DNA of 64,000 nucleotides from Agapanthus africanus (Eukaryota > Streptophyta > Magnoliopsida > Asparagales > Amaryllidaceae), in the NCBI GenBank assembly GCA_030015575.1, contig CM057342.1, positions 263,338,867 through 263,402,866 on the forward strand. Reading direction: 5' to 3'. This document shows positions 44,313 through 56,792 of the stretch, piece after piece. Position numbers and translations under genes: made by a program. The stretch's first letter is position 1, and each line of letters begins with the position of its first letter. The notes under the pieces were generated by a model, which saw nothing but the letters and a program-made list of their open reading frames with translations, searched no databases and was not told the origin of the DNA.

Positions 44313-47300
44313 CTACGTGTACCTTCGAAGAGATGAGGGAATTTCTTTCGCATCTCGCTCTTGGCCTCCCAAGTGATCTTTTCACTAGTAGGGCCACGTC
44401 AAAGAACCTTCACAGATGGCAAAACCTTTGGCCGAAGTTTCTTCACCTGCCGATCCAATATAACTACCGGCTGCTCGGTGAATGAAAGATCGCGCTCTAG
44501 CTGAACGGTCTGGTGCTGAATTATGTGAGAAGGATCATGAAGGTATCTACGAAGCATGGACACATGGAAAACGGGGTGAACATCCGGAAAAATGGGCGGA
44601 AGTGCCAAACGATAGGCAACGACACCAATTCGCTCAAGGATCTCGAAAGGACTTACAAATTTGGGACCGAGCTTCCCCTTTTCCCCTAAACCTCATAACG
44701 CCCTTCATCGGAGAAATCCACAGGAATACATGATCCCCCACTGTGAACTCAAATCTGCGACGACGACGGTCGGCATAAGACTTCTTCCTGCACTGGGCTA
44801 CTCTCATCCTGTTCTGAATCAGCTGGATCTTCTCCGTAGTCTTCTGAACTAGCTGGGGTCCCAAAACCCTACTCTCGCTGAGTTTGGTCCAACAGACTGG
44901 CGATCGACACTTCCTACCATACAAAGCCTCAAAAGGAGCCATCTGAATAGTCTCCTGAAAGCTATTATTGTAGGAGAATTCAATCAACAGCAAGTGACGA
45001 TCCCAACTGCCACCAAAATCAAGCACACACGCACGAAGCATATCCTCCAGAGTCTGTATAGTCCGCTCTGACTGACCATCGGTCTACGGATGGAAAGTGG
45101 TGCTAAAACTCAACCAGGAACCCAAAGCTTCCTGAAGCTTCTGCTAAAGACGGCTAGTAAACTGGGTGCCCCTTTCGGATACGATGCATGTGGAAACGTC
45201 ATGCAAACGCACAATCTCATCTATTTATAACTAAGCATACTGAGCATAATCGAAAGTGGTCTTCACTGGAAGGAAGTGAGCCGCTTTCGTCAACCGGTCA
45301 ACAATCACCCAAATGGAGTCATACACATGACTGGCCCTAAGAAGACCCACAACGAAGTCCATGGAAATTTGCTCCTATTTTCACTCCGGAACGGGTAAAG
45401 GCTGTAACTCTCCTGCCGGCCTCTGATACTCAGCCTTGACTTGCTGACAAGTCAGGCACCTCAAAACAAAGTCTGAAACATCACTCTTCATCCCCGCCCA
45501 CCAGTAAATGTCTCTCAAGTCACGGTACATCTTGGTGGAACCTGGATGAACGCTAAAGGCTGACTGATGTGCCTGTTCTAGGATCTCGCGTCTCAACCCA
45601 TCGGTATCTGGTACACACAAACTAGTCCCGTAACGTAGCACACCCTGGTCATCAACCAAGAACTCCTAATCTGTACCCTGCCGAACAAGCTCAAGAATCT
45701 CAGACAAACGGGCATCACTGGGCTGCGCCTCACGGATACGATCAAGTAGAAGTGGACAGGCGCGGACGTGAGCAAGCTGTCCCCCAGTGGAAGTGAACTC
45801 AAACTGTACTCTACCATCGCACAAGATCTGCCAATCTTCAGAAGACTGTCGCTGAACTATGCTCAACTGGGACAAGCTACCCCCGGGCCTACGACTCAAA
45901 GCATCAGCTACCACATTCGCCTTTCTCGGGTGATAAAGGATCTCACAATCATAATCCTTTACAAGCTCCATCCAACGGAGCTGTTTCATATTCAGGTCTC
46001 GCTGCTGGAAGATGTACTTCAAGCTCTTGTAGTCCGTGAAAATCTGACACGACTCCCCGTACAAGTAGTGTCTCTAAATATTCAACGCAAAGACCACCAC
46101 GGCCATCTCAAGATCGTGAGTAGGGTAATTCTGCTCGTGCTTCTTCAGCTGCCGAGAAGCATAAGCGAAAACTCTATCATGCTGCATCAATACACAACCG
46201 AGCCCCACTCGAGAAGAATCACAGTAAACAACATAGCTGTCCGATCCAGAAGGTAAAGATAGAACTGGTGCAGTCGTCAACCGAGTCTTCAACTGCTGAA
46301 AACTCTGCTCGCATGCCTCAGTCCAAAGAAAAGGAACCCCCTTCCGGTCAGTCCGGTCAGCGGTGCAGCGATACTTGAGAAATCCTGCACGAAACGGCAG
46401 TAAAAACCGGCTAAGCCGAAAAATCTGCAAACCTCTGTCACAGATACAGGTCTGGGCAAAGCTGTATAGCCTCGATCATCCTCGGGTCTACAAGAATACC
46501 GTCTCCCATCACCATATGACCCAGGAAGTCAACTCTATCAAGCCAAAATGCATACTTTGAGAATTTAGCATACAGTTGGTGCTCTTTCAATGTCTGCAAA
46601 GTAATCCTCAAGTGCTGCTCATGCTCCTCTCGACTCCTAGAGTAGACCAGAATGTCATCAATAAACATAATAATAAACTGGTCGAGGAACGGCCTGAAAA
46701 TCTGGTTCATCAGATCCATGAATGCTGCTGGCGCATTAGTGAGTCCGAACGACATCACCAAAAACTCATAATGCCCGTAGCACGTACGAAAAGCAGTCTT
46801 CGGAATGTCATCATTCGGAGCCCGCAACTGATGATAACCTGATCGCAAATCAATCTTAGAAAAATGTTTCGCACCCTGAAGCTGATCAAACAAATCATCA
46901 ATGCGAGGTAAAGGATACCTATTCCGCACCGTAACTCGGTTCAATTGACGATAACCCATACACAACCTTAGACTGCCGTCATTCTTCTTGACGAATAGAA
47001 TAGGAGCTCCCTAAGGCGAAACACTCGGACGCACAAGTCCCCTGTCAAGCAATTCTTGCAATTGATCATTAAGCTCTCTAAGCTCCGCCGGGGCCATCTG
47101 GTAAGGCGGTATAGAAATATGACCCATGCCGGGAATCAGATCAATGCAAAGCTCAATATCGCGCTCTGGCGGCAAACCAGGTAACTCATCGGGAAAAATG
47201 TCAGAAACTCTCGCACGATAGGAACCCGGCCCAACGACTCTACTGTGGCTCCAGTATCATGAATGAAAGCCAAGAATCCCCAACATCCCCTCCTCAAAAG

Positions 47301-47699
47301 CCGACTAGCACAAAGGGTTGAAATCAAACTGTGAGGGGCGGCACCACGGCCCCCCTGCACAACAAGAATTGACTCGCCGGAAAAACAAAACCTAATTTTC
47401 TTCTCGCGGAAGTCCACGGACGCATAGCAAGTAGCTAACCAGTCCATGCCCAGGAGGACGTTGAAGTCCAACATCTCAAGAAGGATCAAGTCGATAGACA
47501 AATCTCTATCTCCAATACGAACGACACACGACCGAAACACGTGTCGCACAATAAATGACTCTCCAACAGGAGTAGTCACGACCAGCGGCTGATCTAGAAA
47601 ACACGACTCTCGGCCTAACCTCGGCACGAAGTGCATAGAAACATATGAATGCGTAGATCCCGGATCAAACAAAATATGTGCATCAAAAGAACATACAGA
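44313..47699 (-). pseudogene. pol: G1 pol: protease, reverse transcriptase, RNase H, integrase, chromodomain
   Basis: Read right to left. The protease active site is DPG (47658-47666), a variant seen in some plant gypsy elements. The reverse transcriptase has [13 protein letters not shown] and FIDD at 46654-46665. RNase H spans about 45680-46430. The integrase HHCC zinc region is at about 45400-45640 (ending CLTCQQ), with core remnants to about 44900. The C-terminal chromodomain spans 44313-44608 (HVSMLRRYLHDPSHI followed by WEAKSEMRKKFPHLF). Stops include 47010, 46073, 45376 and 45144 at positions that are Trp in the family, and 45085 at a Gln position. The chromodomain would steer integration toward heterochromatin. 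Confidence 0.9.
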
Positions 47700-48990
47700 A
47701 AGAGTACCTGAAACCACAGCATTGGACTCCCACGCGTCCTGATGAGTTAAGGCAAACACCCGAGCCTGCCCTCCACCGGCGACTGGCTGACCTCCGCCTC
47801 TGCCACCCTGTCCCCTCAGAACAAAACCGCCGCGACCACGACCTCTCTGAACATGAGTCTGACTCGGAGCAACAACATGCATAACAGGTAACGCCTTCTG
47901 AGGTGGAGAAGGTGGTAGGGTAACATGTGGTACAGCTGCCTTGCCCTCATGTGGCTCAGTACAATCTCGAACACGATGACACAAACTCTCGCACTGGAAA
48001 CATCCAGATGAAAACTGTTGCCTCCCCTGAGGATAAGAGCTAAAAAGCTGGCCTCTTCCCGAGCCTCCACTACCCCCAGTACCTGAACGGAATCTATCAC
48101 GGCATCTAAACGTCTGTCTTCGTGCTGACACACTAGTATGAACCCTCTTCGGTTCCGGAACAACCAACGTCTCGGAAAGACGCTTCTCAACCAATAGGGC
48201 TGCATCCACCGCTGCTGCATACGTGTCATAATACTGTACGCTGATAGCGAGGAACAACTGGATAAGCAGGCCTCGAACAAACCTCTTAATCCGCATTTCC
48301 TCAGTAGCTATCAAATATGGAGCATACACAGTTAGCTCGGTAAACAACACATCGTACTCAGCCACCGTCATACCCGGAGTCTGGCGTAACGTCTCCAAAC
48401 TGCGCACTCGAGCATCCTTGACGCTCTGTGGAAGAAAACGGGCGAGAAACACCGTCACGAACTCAGCCCAGATCATAGGAGCAAGACCTGTAGCTTTGCC
48501 CTTCTCCAACGACTCGCACCACTTCTTGGCCAGACCCTCCAGTTGAAAACTCGCGAACTCTACCCATCTCGCGTCGGAGCATCTCTGCGAACGACATATC
48601 CTGGCCATCCGGTCGATAAACGACTGCGGATTCTCAGCTGCATCGGTGCCAGTGAAAACCGGAGGCCTCAGCCTTATGAACTCCGATAACGATACGGTAA
48701 TCACCTCTGTAGCTGCAGGTACAACTGCTTGAACAGTAGGCACCAACGTGGTCCTCGCAAAAGGTGGAACAACATCCTGTCTCTGCGCCCGACTAGCCTC
48801 AACCAATAACCCCATCATCTGGCGCATATCCTGCATACCGGCCTCAATTCTAGCAATACGGTCCATCGACGGTGGATCAATCTGCTCCGGTACAATAGGC
48901 GTACCGCCCTGGTCAGTCCTCGTCTCGGACGAGTCAACTCTGACCTCGGTCCTCGCGGCCTCTTTGCGCCCTAGTAGTCTTCGGCTGCAT
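47700..48990 (-). pseudogene. gag: G1 gag (capsid and nucleocapsid)
   Basis: The probable ATG at 48990 is followed by a frameshift within about 20 codons. From 48866 the frame is open through capsid, nucleocapsid and protease. The retrotransposon Gag region (FLARFLPQSVKDARV ... VAEYDVLFTELTVYAPYL) spans about 48280-48630. A CCHC zinc knuckle, C-x2-C-x4-H-x4-C, lies at about 47961-48002, with Cys in place of the usual Gly before His. A Gly-rich basic stretch (RGRGRGGFV) follows. This is the longest open frame in the window, though it lacks its intact start. Confidence 0.87.
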
Positions 48991-49212
48991 AATGGCTATA
49001 AATGAAAATAGGATTCGATAAGAATATAGAAATCGAATTGCAAGGATGTATATAATCACGGAAGGAATTTCAAACAATAAGCTCTAAGGTCACTTAGGTG
49101 GAGTACCGTATCGTAAGTATGCCGCGGAACATACACGCGCTACGTCACTCTGCTTAAGCTACCTACTCCATCATACCAGGGTCATGCTACACTCCGAAAG
49201 GTAAAACCTAGC
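48991..49212 (-). other. G1 short leader
   Basis: About 220 bp between PBS and gag start, with no features recognised. It contrasts sharply with the 2-3 kb leaders of the copia elements. Confidence 0.75.
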
Positions 49213-49224
49213 GCTCTGATACCA
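49213..49224 (-). other. G1 primer-binding site
   Basis: The minus strand reads TGGTATCAGAGC, initiator Met-tRNA type, four bases from the LTR (GGGTCGTGACA end). Confidence 0.93.
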
Positions 49225-50095
49225 ACTTTGTCACGACCCAAATTTAGGCACGTGACCGGCTCTTAAACCACGTGACGTCAACATGCGTACGCAATTTAAG
49301 TAAGTCGAAACCCAGAAATCTAAACCACCCCAAAAAGAGATAAGTGGAGAAAACATAGTTAAAAATCTTTTGAAACCCCCAAGTAGAAATCTTTAAACTT
49401 AAGTTTACTTTCTTACAAATTTCGGCAGCACCTCCTTTGTAAAAACTAGCCCCGAAAATGGGTACAACATAGAATATAAAAAAAAGCATCCCCAAATGGG
49501 AGAAAATCTCGCCCAAAGGCGGAAACAACCACCACAACAGATATACGACGCCGTAGCGAAGAAATGATGTAATCCACATAAATAAAGGCCGGCTCACATG
49601 AGCATGACAACCAGAGTCACAAAATAATACAATATCGATCCTCACAACTCGTCTCTAAGTAAAATACATGAAGTGGTAGATGGAGAGTACTAGATACAAA
49701 AGATAAATAATGAACATCATCGGATAACCGCAAAATCCACCTATAGCAAAAGGCCTCACAGCTAACCGTAGCGGTATCCGCAAAAGTAGAGATAATAAGA
49801 AGCCCTGCCTCGACTACTCTGAGGGTAAATCTTGCAAAAATTGTGGCACAACGGGGTGAGTTGCCAACTCATGAATAGTAAATAACATCATACTATAATC
49901 GCAAGTATGCACTAACAGCGATAATCTATCACCTGTAATCTGATAGCATAAGTATGGAAATATGAATATGCAACTATCATGATCAAGGTACACCACCAGG
50001 GTACTATATCTACATGAATCAAATGCATATCAAATAAATCCTGAGTGTGGGATAAATAATAAAGCTCATGCACAAATCATCAGCATGGAAAAACC

Positions 50096-50393
50096 TGGTG
50101 TCTATCAACGACACCCAAAATCCCAAAATCCTCAGGCACCGTCACCAAGACTGACCCTCATATCCTGTAAATCTCATAGAACCTGAGTGCCCAACATCGG
50201 CACTCGAAAACATCATAAATTACGCGTGTCCAACATCGATACGTAAATCCACTTATCGTATCTATATATCTCACGGAACCTGAGTGTCCAATATCGACAC
50301 TCGCAATCCATGGAACCTGAGTGTTCAACCTCGACACTCGTAATCTATATACCCATACGTCTCACGGAACCTGAGTGTCCAACTCTGACACTC
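50096..50393. repeat. Array of short hairpins in the G1 5' LTR
   Basis: This is the counterpart of 31571-31867. It has GGTGTC/GACACC, GAGTGCC/GGCACTC, GTGTC with a decayed partner, and GAGTGTC/GACACTC units, most after GGAACCT. Confidence 0.72.
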
Positions 50394-50524
50394 GAAATCC
50401 ACGTATCATATCGGTTTTTTAACACAAGTCTCAGAACCGAGAAATCTCAGGGTGGATGCATCGAAATATCAAGTAAAGAATAAGAATACTTATATAGATC
50501 ATTATGATGATATATTATATATAT

Positions 50525-50638
50525 ACATATATAACAGCGTCCCATACTACTGATATATATATACATATATAACAGCGTCCCATACCACTGATATATATAT
50601 ACATATATAACAGCGTCCCATACCACTGATATATATCA
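50525..50638. repeat. Three tandem 38-bp units in the G1 5' LTR
   Basis: Units starting at 50525, 50563 and 50601 each contain ACATATATAACAGCGTCCC. The 3' LTR has a single comparable unit plus an AC run, so the expansion is specific to this LTR. Confidence 0.85.
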
Positions 50639-52704
50639 TCAGGAGTAAAACATACAGAAAATATCATATGGAATCCATATCTCAATGCGTAAATCCATGA
50701 AATATAATATATGCAACATAAAACCGTAATATGAGCATAACAAGGGAACGACCGCTATTTAAATGCATCAAGTCATTAAATATATCACGCGGTTCCCAAT
50801 TATCCAAAATCCAACGTAACATCATGTAAAGTGAACATGTAGCTATAGCAAGTATATGTGTAAGCATGTAGGTATGCATGTATGCTATATTTCATATGCG
50901 CCATCGCACAAGAATCAATGCCTCAATGTCGCTAACCAATAGCAAGGTATATGTGGAAGCATGTAGGTATGCATGTATGCTATATTTCATATGAATATTT
51001 GTGTTGTGTGCATCATGGCAATTACCGACAGTGTGTGTGGAGCATACAATTAGAGCTTGTGCAACATAAACTGTCAATAATAGTGCAGTGTCCACAGGGT
51101 ACGAGTTCAGGCACAACAAGTACTAATATGCAATGATGCACATGTGCAATCAACTCATATGCATATAAACATGCAGCTATAATTATCATATCCAGCCCTG
51201 ACGTATAACACCATAAAGGGCGATTTCCCCGTAGATGTTAAATCTACTCACCGATGATCTCGAGCTAATAAAATCCGACCACCTGCTTCCCTTTCTTCGC
51301 AGCATCCGAAGTCTCCGCTTGCGATCCTAAAATTTCACAAACACAACACATAAGGCTAAATATCCTGCGCCGACACAAAGATAACCAAACGCAAGGATAA
51401 CATCCACAAGATATACACACTGTGCACCTAATGTACAAAACATGTATGACATCGGCACAACCCTAACTAGGATCGCTAAACTACACAACCACCCAGCCAA
51501 GACCCCGATCGTACCGATCTCGCACTCACAACACAATATATATCATGGAAGATAATATATATAACATCGCAACGTCAATTTAAACCCACTCCTAATTTAA
51601 CCGAAAACCAAGCAACTTTTAATCATTTTAGCTCAAGTCTAGAAGTTTAAACAAATCTAGCGATCACAAAAATCGCAAAGTAGCTTAACTAAGTCACACA
51701 AAACTTTACTACAGTTTTAATCTCACCCATATAAGATTTAGTAAAAGTTAGTTTGCTATTATGCTTAATTAGATAATTAGGAAAATAACAAATAACATTT
51801 TCACAACTAGGTAAATTTTTCCAAGTCTACACTTCTCCATTAAGCATTTCAACCAATCAAAACCCTAACTTGATCTTCATAACTCTTTCTAAAATTCCCA
51901 AAACATTCTAATTAAAGTTTTATTTAAACATCTAATAACTAGATTAAAGTATTAAAACAAGACCTTAAGCTTAGGGTTATGATTTATACCTCAAACTTGA
52001 TCCAAAAATTGCAACTAGATCAATAAAATAACCTCTAAAATGCTATCTTTCATGAAGATCCAAGCTTAGTTAAGCTAAAGAATAATGGATATGGATTTGT
52101 ATTTGAGTTTGTGGGATTATTTGATGATTTTTGATGATTTATTTGAGCTTTTAGAAGTGCAAATGGGGTGAGGGAAATGTGAAGGCAGCAAGGGGGGAGG
52201 GGCTCGGCCAAGGTGAAGAAAATGGGGTGAGTGTGGAAAAGTGTGGAAAAATCTAGTCTAAAACACCAATTAATGCTCATTAATACCTCTCCCATCCATG
52301 CGATCTCTTAATCCTTTTCTTTTCTAATTAAAGTTTTCTTTTAATTCACCAAAATATCTAGATATTTTCTAGGATATTTTCAAGGATGGTTTAAAGCTTA
52401 ATCTTGTGATTAAGTTAGCATAGATTCATTTTAGCATAATTGACTCGATCAAAATTGTAATTACCACTAATTAAGTGCATAATTAAAAGCTTATAATAAT
52501 ATTTTAATTAAGGAAAAATATTAAAATGAATCAAAATTTTCAAGTGACAAATAAAAACCGCAAACTAACAATTTCCTAGTTAAACTAGGTGCAGTTATGT
52601 CTATACTGAAAAAATGATCACTTCAGGATTTTTACGGAAAACACAATATATTTTTTTTTACCTATTATCGGAAAATTCACCTAAACGATTTCTAAAACGT
52701 TACA

Positions 52705-53687
52705 AACACCCATAAACCGCAAGCGGTCTGCTAAACGTAACGGCCACCCGGGTATTGAGCGATCAGAAGAACAACAAGCAAGCCTGCTCAAACTCCTACG
52801 AATCCAATCAGTAACACTACCATACAGTCCAGTCTCTTCGTCTGATATGTCGTATATCACAGCCTGGGGGTGGTATAACGTCAAACCCCAATAGCCTGAT
52901 AAGTCATGCCGATGCAAGGTCCATAAAGGTTCGAGAAACTACAGATAACACTTACCAGTAGATCTCAGCAACTCTTTCCAGGGATTTCATGTTATGGCCA
53001 ATCGAGCATAGAGCAACATCAACTCCCAATATCGGGAGAGATGAAACCCCTCCTATCGCTCATTGCCTCCATGAGACTCGGGATTGTACCCAAAAACTAC
53101 ATTTTTGCACGATCTCTTGACCGTGGTATGGTGGAAATCAAAGCACAGTGGGAATCACATAAGACTCTATGACGATCTCAGGTCTACAGACTAACCTGTA
53201 CCAGTGTCACCAAAGAACTGCTATCCGACTATAGGTATAATACCATCTAGGAGTTCTCGGCGAGTCCGTTCAGTGTACCCAGTCTCCACTAAGCACCCCT
53301 ATACCTTCTCTGATGTCAAACACCAATGGATATGGGATCATCCATCGCCCATCATATGGGTCGAGAAGCGCATACGCTAGTTTACTCTGGAGTATCGATA
53401 CCCTGTCTCGATACTCTCTCGACTAGGAACAATTATAGGGTGTACTTGTGGACTACCCTTGGCCCCACTAGTATGATCTCCATCATAATCCCGGTAGTCA
53501 AGTACACTCCTAAGGGCTTTATCAACATGTGAGAGAGAGACAATAAGTGTACATGTTAAGATAAAGTGCAACCAGATAGCATACTATCATATCGAGCAAA
53601 AAAGTCCTCCCTATATATCTCCAAGCATCCACTACAATATACATCCCATGTACAGTAATGGCCTATAGGGCATACATATAACTAACA
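52705..53687 (-). repeat. E3 3' LTR, second part (right of G1)
   Basis: It begins with the AACAC duplication and then continues the E3 LTR (CCATAAACCGCAAGCGG block) to CTAACA at 53687. It is collinear with the same part of the E2 and E5 LTRs. Confidence 0.9.
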
Positions 53688-54589
53688 ATCTCCTACTTGC
53701 ACTAAGGCCATCTGTTGTAGTATCCAATACCCAACATGTAGCAGTGGTTGTAGTATCCCATACTCAACCATCCCAAAATCTCTCAAATAGTATATGGGGA
53801 AGCAGGCCTCAGTGAGTGGATCCGCTGTGTTAACCTCAAAGTCTACTCTCCTATCCTCGATCCCTTGAAGATCAACCATCTCCTCGATCCCTTGAAGATC
53901 AACCATCTCCTCAGAATGTGTCTGGATCGCTGATGGGACTGGTGTTCCTTGGCCAAAGCCACAACTCTATTGTTGTCACAATAACAATTATTGGACGCCC
54001 AATGGTAGGAACATTGTTCATCTTATGAACAAGAATTGTCAAGACAGTCACTTTGGTAATATCGTTGGTAGCAATGTATTCAGCCTTTATCGTCTAATAT
54101 GTCATGATATCTATCTTGGAACTCTTCCAACATACCGTCCCTCTATTGAGGGTAAAGACAATACCTCTGACTGACTCTCAATCGTCCTTATCACTTCTTG
54201 GAGCTCGAACCAAGAACTTTCTTTTAGTACTTCTCAAGTACTTATGAATGTCCTCCACAGCTGTCCAATGATTCTCCTAAGATCCGATTGATTCCTGATC
54301 ACTACACCTAGTGAGTCATCTACATCTAGTCTGGTACACAACATCGCACACATGATAGAGCCTACTGCTGAAGAATAGGGTATCCCTTGTACGCGAGTGA
54401 TCCATGAGTAAGTGGGCGAACCACCACGCTTAGAATCGTCCATACTAAACCTCTTTAGTATGGTGTTAATGTACCTGTATTTGGGACACTCCCAATATCC
54501 ACTTAGATCTATCACCATAGATCATTATCCACAAGATGTAGTAGGTATCATCCAGATTGTATATTGAGAATCCTCATGATAAGGGGAGC
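53688..54589 (-). pseudogene. pol: E3 pol remnant (RNase H and end of reverse transcriptase), cut by E5
   Basis: It starts with a polypurine-type tract (minus strand GTAGGAGAT before the LTR). Decayed RNase H follows, with GIPYSSAVGSIMCAMLCTR readable around 54300-54390. It contains a short tandem repeat of 28 bp at 53857-53912. The sequence is cut at 54589 by the E5 LTR, in the reverse transcriptase region before the site corresponding to YVDD. No function is possible. Confidence 0.8.
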
Positions 54590-56792
54590 TGTAGGGTTCC
54601 TAGGCACGCTAATGAGGTCTCACAAGGCATCAACCATGCCAATTTCAAATTTTACAAGTGCCGAGAAACCCTAATACGGATCGTTGACTAGAGTTTAGGC
54701 GAAACTTGCAACTAGTTAACAACTTAACTAAGGGAACGGAAATACAACCTTTGTAGATCCGGTCCTCCACCTCCATAGCTCCATGATGAAGTCCCCTCGC
54801 TGTCTATATCGGATCCCGGGCTCTAGCATCGGCTTCATCGGAGAATTGGGCGGCTAGGTCGTCGACTTCGATGCTGAAGATGATCTACGTCGAGGCAACA
54901 CAAGATCAAGCTCCAACTTCACCAAGTCATGAAACTTGTGAAGAAGACACCCTATACTACTTGGCAAGTGGTAGAGGATGAAGAAATAGGAAGTGGGTTC
55001 ACTTTAGAATTGGATTTCTCCCTCTTTTTCTCATTTCACCATTGAAGCTAGTGAGGTTTTTCCTTCTTCAAGAAGGAGAAGAAGAAGAAGAAGATATGAT
55101 AAGTTATTTTTTTAAAATAGAAAATAATATCAAAACTTATCATATACCAACCATGGTCAAGTGTAGAGAGTGAACTAGGGTTAGGTTGAATGGTTAGGTT
55201 AAGGAAAAGAACAAGAATGGTCAAGCTTTCAACACTTCAAGAAGTTTCAACAAAACAACAAAATAAGCCACCATTCCTTTTATTTTCCAAAAATGAATAA
55301 ATAAATAAATGAATAAGTAAACAAAACCCTAACCATTCATATAACCATGGTTTAATCTTTACACAAACTCAAGTTAGCATGTATCATCAAACATGATACA
55401 AAAGAGTGCACAAAAGTATATCACATATACAACTTGTGAATTTCAAGTGAGAAAATCCTTTTAAAGTGAACCAATACTAGTTAATGCAAATTAATATATC
55501 AAATATATAATTATACATTAAATCATCAAATCAACACTTGATTCAATGATCCGGTCATGTCACATATAACCGACTAGTATCCAATGTATCGACTTATCGA
55601 ATCAATCTTCGATTCGATAACTAGGTTATATCGCATACAACCAATCGATACATTCATCGCGAGAATGGAATACGGTATCACATACACGCATTATTCTCGG
55701 TCCCGCACATATCTCATATGCGTTCCTATTTCATTTCGCTTGAGCCAGGAAACCTCTGTGTAGGACTCTAAAGACTCGTCAATACGCCGGTAGCAGATGA
55801 TGATCATATCAAGCACCCACAAGCCGCAAGCGGTCTGCTAAACGTAACGGCCACCCGGGTATTGAGCGATCAGAAGATCGACGAGCAAGCCCGCTCACAC
55901 TCCTGTGAATCCAACCAGTAACACTTACTGTACAGTCCGGTCTCGTCGTCTGATATGTCGCATATCTTGCCTAGGGGTGGTAAACGTCAGACCCCAGTAG
56001 CTTGATAAGTCGTGTCGATATGAGGTCTATAACAGTTCGAGAAACTACTGGTAACACTTACCAGTAAATCTCAGCAACCCTGGCCAGGGATTTCCGGTTA
56101 TAGCCAATCGAACACAGCGCAACATCAACTCCCTATACCAGGAGAGACGAATCCCCTCCTATCGCTCATTGCTTCCATGTGATTCGGGACTGTACCCAAA
56201 AACCACCGTTTTGCACGCCCTCTTGGACGTGGTAAGGTGGAAATCAAAGCACAGTGGGAATCACACAAGACTCTATGACGATCTCGGGTCAACAGACTAC
56301 TCTGTACCAGTGTCACCAGAGAACTGCCATCTGACGTAAGGTATAATACCATCTGGGAGTTCTCGGCGAGTCCGTCCAGTGTACCCAGTCTCCACTGAGC
56401 ACCCGTATATCATCTCTGATGTCAAACACCAATGGATATGGGATCATCCATCACCCATCTGTATGGGTCGAGAAGGTATACGCTAGTCTACTCTGGTATA
56501 TCGATGCCCCATCTCGATACACCCACGACTAGGGACCTTGAAGGATGTACTTATGGACTACCATGTCCCCACTAGTATGATCTGCATCATAGTCCAGGTA
56601 GTCAAGTACACATCCTAAGGGCTTTACCAACATGTAACAGAGAGATAATCAGTATACACGTTAAGGTAAAGAGTAACCAGATAACATATTATCATGTCGA
56701 GCAAGAAAGTCCTCCCTATATATGTCCAAGCATCCACTACAATATACATCCTATGTATAGTAATGGCCTCTAGGGCATACATATAACTAACA
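54590..56792 (-). repeat. E5 3' LTR (2203 bp)
   Basis: TGTAGGGTTCC...CTAACA. Closely related to the E1 LTR. It contains the CCCTGGCCAGGG palindrome (about 56080) and a CACG...CGTG hairpin (about 56214). Confidence 0.92.

Larger units (their letters stand above)
30703..52704 (-). mobile_element. G1: Ty3/gypsy chromodomain retrotransposon, interrupted by E6
   Basis: On the minus strand it has a 5' LTR (49229-52704), a PBS (49213-49224), a short leader, gag-pol (44313-48990), a polypurine tract and a 3' LTR (30703-33285 plus 43398-44267, split by E6). Both ends are defined by AACAC duplications. Reverse transcriptase before integrase and a C-terminal chromodomain place it in Ty3/gypsy, and motif wording suggests the Tekay/Del type (inference). 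LTR differences sampled by eye are about 6-8%, more than in E6, which lies inside it. Confidence 0.92.
49229..52704 (-). repeat. G1 5' LTR (3476 bp)
   Basis: TGTCACGACCC...CGTTACA. It is collinear with the split 3' LTR (3448 bp in total without the E6 duplication). It ends at the AACAC duplication (52705-52709). The same hairpin array recurs at about 50096-50393. Confidence 0.93.
29447..54589 (-). mobile_element. E3: Ty1/copia element, 3' LTR and pol end, carrying G1 and E5
   Basis: The 3' LTR is 29447-30702 plus 52710-53687, split by G1. The 3' end of pol (53688-54589) is cut by E5. The rest of E3 is expected to the right of E5, off-window. It starts TGTAGGG inside the E2 LTR, with candidate target duplication CTATC at 29442-29446. 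Its total LTR is about 2.23 kb. Confidence 0.85.

Noticed and set aside
47658-47666. DPG instead of DTG or DSG in the G1 protease as an inactivating mutation
   Set aside because: A DPGST active-site form is, to my knowledge, common in some plant chromodomain gypsy elements, so it is probably a lineage variant.
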